From Thermohalobaculum sp039513195 (GTDB lineage Bacteria; Pseudomonadota; Alphaproteobacteria; Rhodobacterales; Rhodobacteraceae), in contig JBCCRM010000015.1 in the NCBI GenBank assembly GCA_039513195.1, positions 1 through 64,000 on the forward strand: DNA of 64,000 nucleotides, given 5' to 3'. Position 1 is the stretch's first letter. Each line of letters begins with the position of its first letter. The position numbers and the translations under genes were made by a program. This document shows, piece by piece, positions 63,000 through 64,000 of this stretch. Below the pieces are notes generated by a model that saw nothing but the letters and a program-made list of their open reading frames with translations, was not told the DNA's origin and made no database searches.

Positions 63000-63009
63000 A
63001 AATCTTGCC

Positions 63010-64000
63010 TCACTTCCTGTCAGCACGGAACCAAAGGGCGGGGTCCACCGGCTTTCCGGCGCGCCGCAGTTCCAAATACATCACCTTGTCCTTGATCTGA
63101 CCCTGTTGGCCAGCGGCTTCAAGCAAAAAGTCTTCACTTTCCGGCAGATCGGCACCCATATCCCCGAGGCGTTCGCCTGCCAGCACAGTTTCGCCGATCT
63201 GGCGGTCGATCCGGCCCAGCCCTGCGATCACCAACAACCAGCCGGCATCGGGTTCCAGAACAACCACTTGGCCATAGTCGGCCAGCGGTCCGGCATAGCG
63301 TAGGCTGGCATCTACCGGTGCCGTTACCGCCGCGTAGCCTGGGGCGGCGATGCGCCAACCCTGGCCTTTGCGGCCCTGGCGATCGGCATCGTCGAAACCG
63401 GCCGACAAAGTGCCGATCACCGGCCAGGGCAGGGTGCCCTTTGCGCTCTCGAACCCATCGGCGCGCCGCGGAGGGCTCAGCGAGCCAAGCTCTTGGGTCA
63501 GCCGCCCCAGTGTCTCTGCCTCTGCTGCCGCCCGGGCGGCCAGACGGCGATAGGTGTCCCGCTCGGGCATCAGGGGGCGGCGCCGGCCGAGCGCGGTGGA
63601 CGTCTGGCCGCGCAGTTCCTGCAGGCTTTTGAGCGTCTCCGTCGCTTCCAGTCGTGCGACCTCTTGCGACACCCGAAGGCTCTGCAGTTGCGCTGCGCGC
63701 TCCGCAAAACCAGACCACTCCGCCTCGACGGGCGTCAGGACCCGACGGATGATCTCGGCCGTTCGCGCGGCGGTCACCGGCCCTTCCGGCAGCGCAAAGC
63801 TGGCCGATGGAGGTGCCCGCGACAGGGCCATCATGGCGGTCAACAGCATCGAAAACCGTTCATCTTCTGCCGAGAGGGCGGCCGTTGCCTCCCGCTCCGC
63901 CCGAGCGAGGCGACGCAGCCCGGCCCGATAGGCGAGAAGCGCGGCCTCCTGGGCGCGGATCGCCTTTCCCAGCGCTGCGAGACGGGCGCCACGCGGGTCC
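63010..64000 (-). CDS. EnvC-like murein hydrolase activator (5' part beyond window)
   Basis: The frame stays open to the window end, so the N terminus is missing; about 330 residues are visible. A long coiled coil (up to about 150 residues before the final domain) leads to a LytM-like domain (GWRIAAPGYAAVTAPVDASL, DYGQVVVLEPDAGWLLVIAG, MYLELRRAGKPVDPALW). The catalytic His and Asp of M23 peptidases are absent, as in EnvC, which activates amidases rather than cutting itself. Next to a C-terminal processing peptidase, it points to periplasmic cell-wall remodelling during division. Confidence 0.87.
   Translation of the reverse strand, partial: DPRGARLAALGKAIRAQEAALLAYRAGLRRLARAEREATAALSAEDERFSMLLTAMMALSRAPPSASFALPEGPVTAARTAEIIRRVLTPVEAEWSGFAERAAQLQSLRVSQEVARLEATETLKSLQELRGQTSTALGRRRPLMPERDTYRRLAARAAAEAETLGRLTQELGSLSPPRRADGFESAKGTLPWPVIGTLSAGFDDADRQGRKGQGWRIAAPGYAAVTAPVDASLRYAGPLADYGQVVVLEPDAGWLLVIAGLGRIDRQIGETVLAGERLGDMGADLPESEDFLLEAAGQQGQIKDKVMYLELRRAGKPVDPALWFRADRK

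Overview
The window is GC-rich, densely packed chromosomal DNA from an alphaproteobacterium, most likely of the order Rhodobacterales. This is inferred from gene content and order: sdhCDAB, mesaconyl-CoA hydratase, malyl-CoA thioesterase, mdh and the suc genes in one stretch; an ffh/acetyltransferase/chorismate mutase/rpsP-rimM-trmD-rplS block; xerC-DUF484-transaldolase-priA leading into atpHAGDC without the Fo genes; and TrmD with the N-terminal extension usual in that order. I saw no rRNA, tRNA, CRISPR array, prophage or insertion sequence.

Layout. 1-8.6 kb: the end of an O6-alkylguanine-DNA alkyltransferase, a small secreted protein, an iron alcohol dehydrogenase, a BNR-repeat protein with an EamA transporter, and polyamine genes speD and speE separated by an RTX metalloprotease. 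7.9-13.4 kb: a 2OG-Fe(II) oxygenase-like gene, purH, rsmB, htpX and an SDHAF4-like gene. 13.4-21.3 kb: a minus-strand block ffh, four GNAT acetyltransferases, chorismate mutase, rpsP, rimM, an unknown gene, trmD, rplS and an EEP-family hydrolase. 21.4-27.8 kb: a membrane-bound class III cyclase, trhO, a HIT protein, an MFS transporter, zapE and a secreted double rhodanese.

28-48.5 kb is the central-carbon core: sdhCDAB with a clear terminator, a lipoprotein, mch and mcl2 (ethylmalonyl-CoA pathway), mdh, a short-chain dehydrogenase, sucC, sucD, sucA, sucB and lpd. Together they encode the TCA steps from 2-oxoglutarate to oxaloacetate except fumarase. 48.6-55.2 kb: an FMN reductase, a DUF992 protein, xerC, DUF484, a small transaldolase, priA and a frameshifted DUF1203 remnant. 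55.4-60.5 kb: the F1 ATP synthase operon. 60.6-64 kb: a lipoprotein, rppH, a C-terminal processing protease and the 3' part of an EnvC-like gene.

The most notable theme is that small accessory genes sit inside core operons, often with overlapping or nearly touching start and stop codons: a zinc-ribbon methyltransferase between sdhA and sdhB, a second one between sucC and sucD, a YHS/TRASH-like Cys4 peptide between atpD and atpC, an unknown 156-residue protein between rimM and trmD, VOC and MAPEG genes between sucB and lpd, and an RTX metalloprotease between speD and speE. Other leads are the four-gene GNAT array, the decayed DUF1203 gene before atpH, a CTAGAGC repeat overlapping stop codons, and two sets of uncharacterised palindromic sites.
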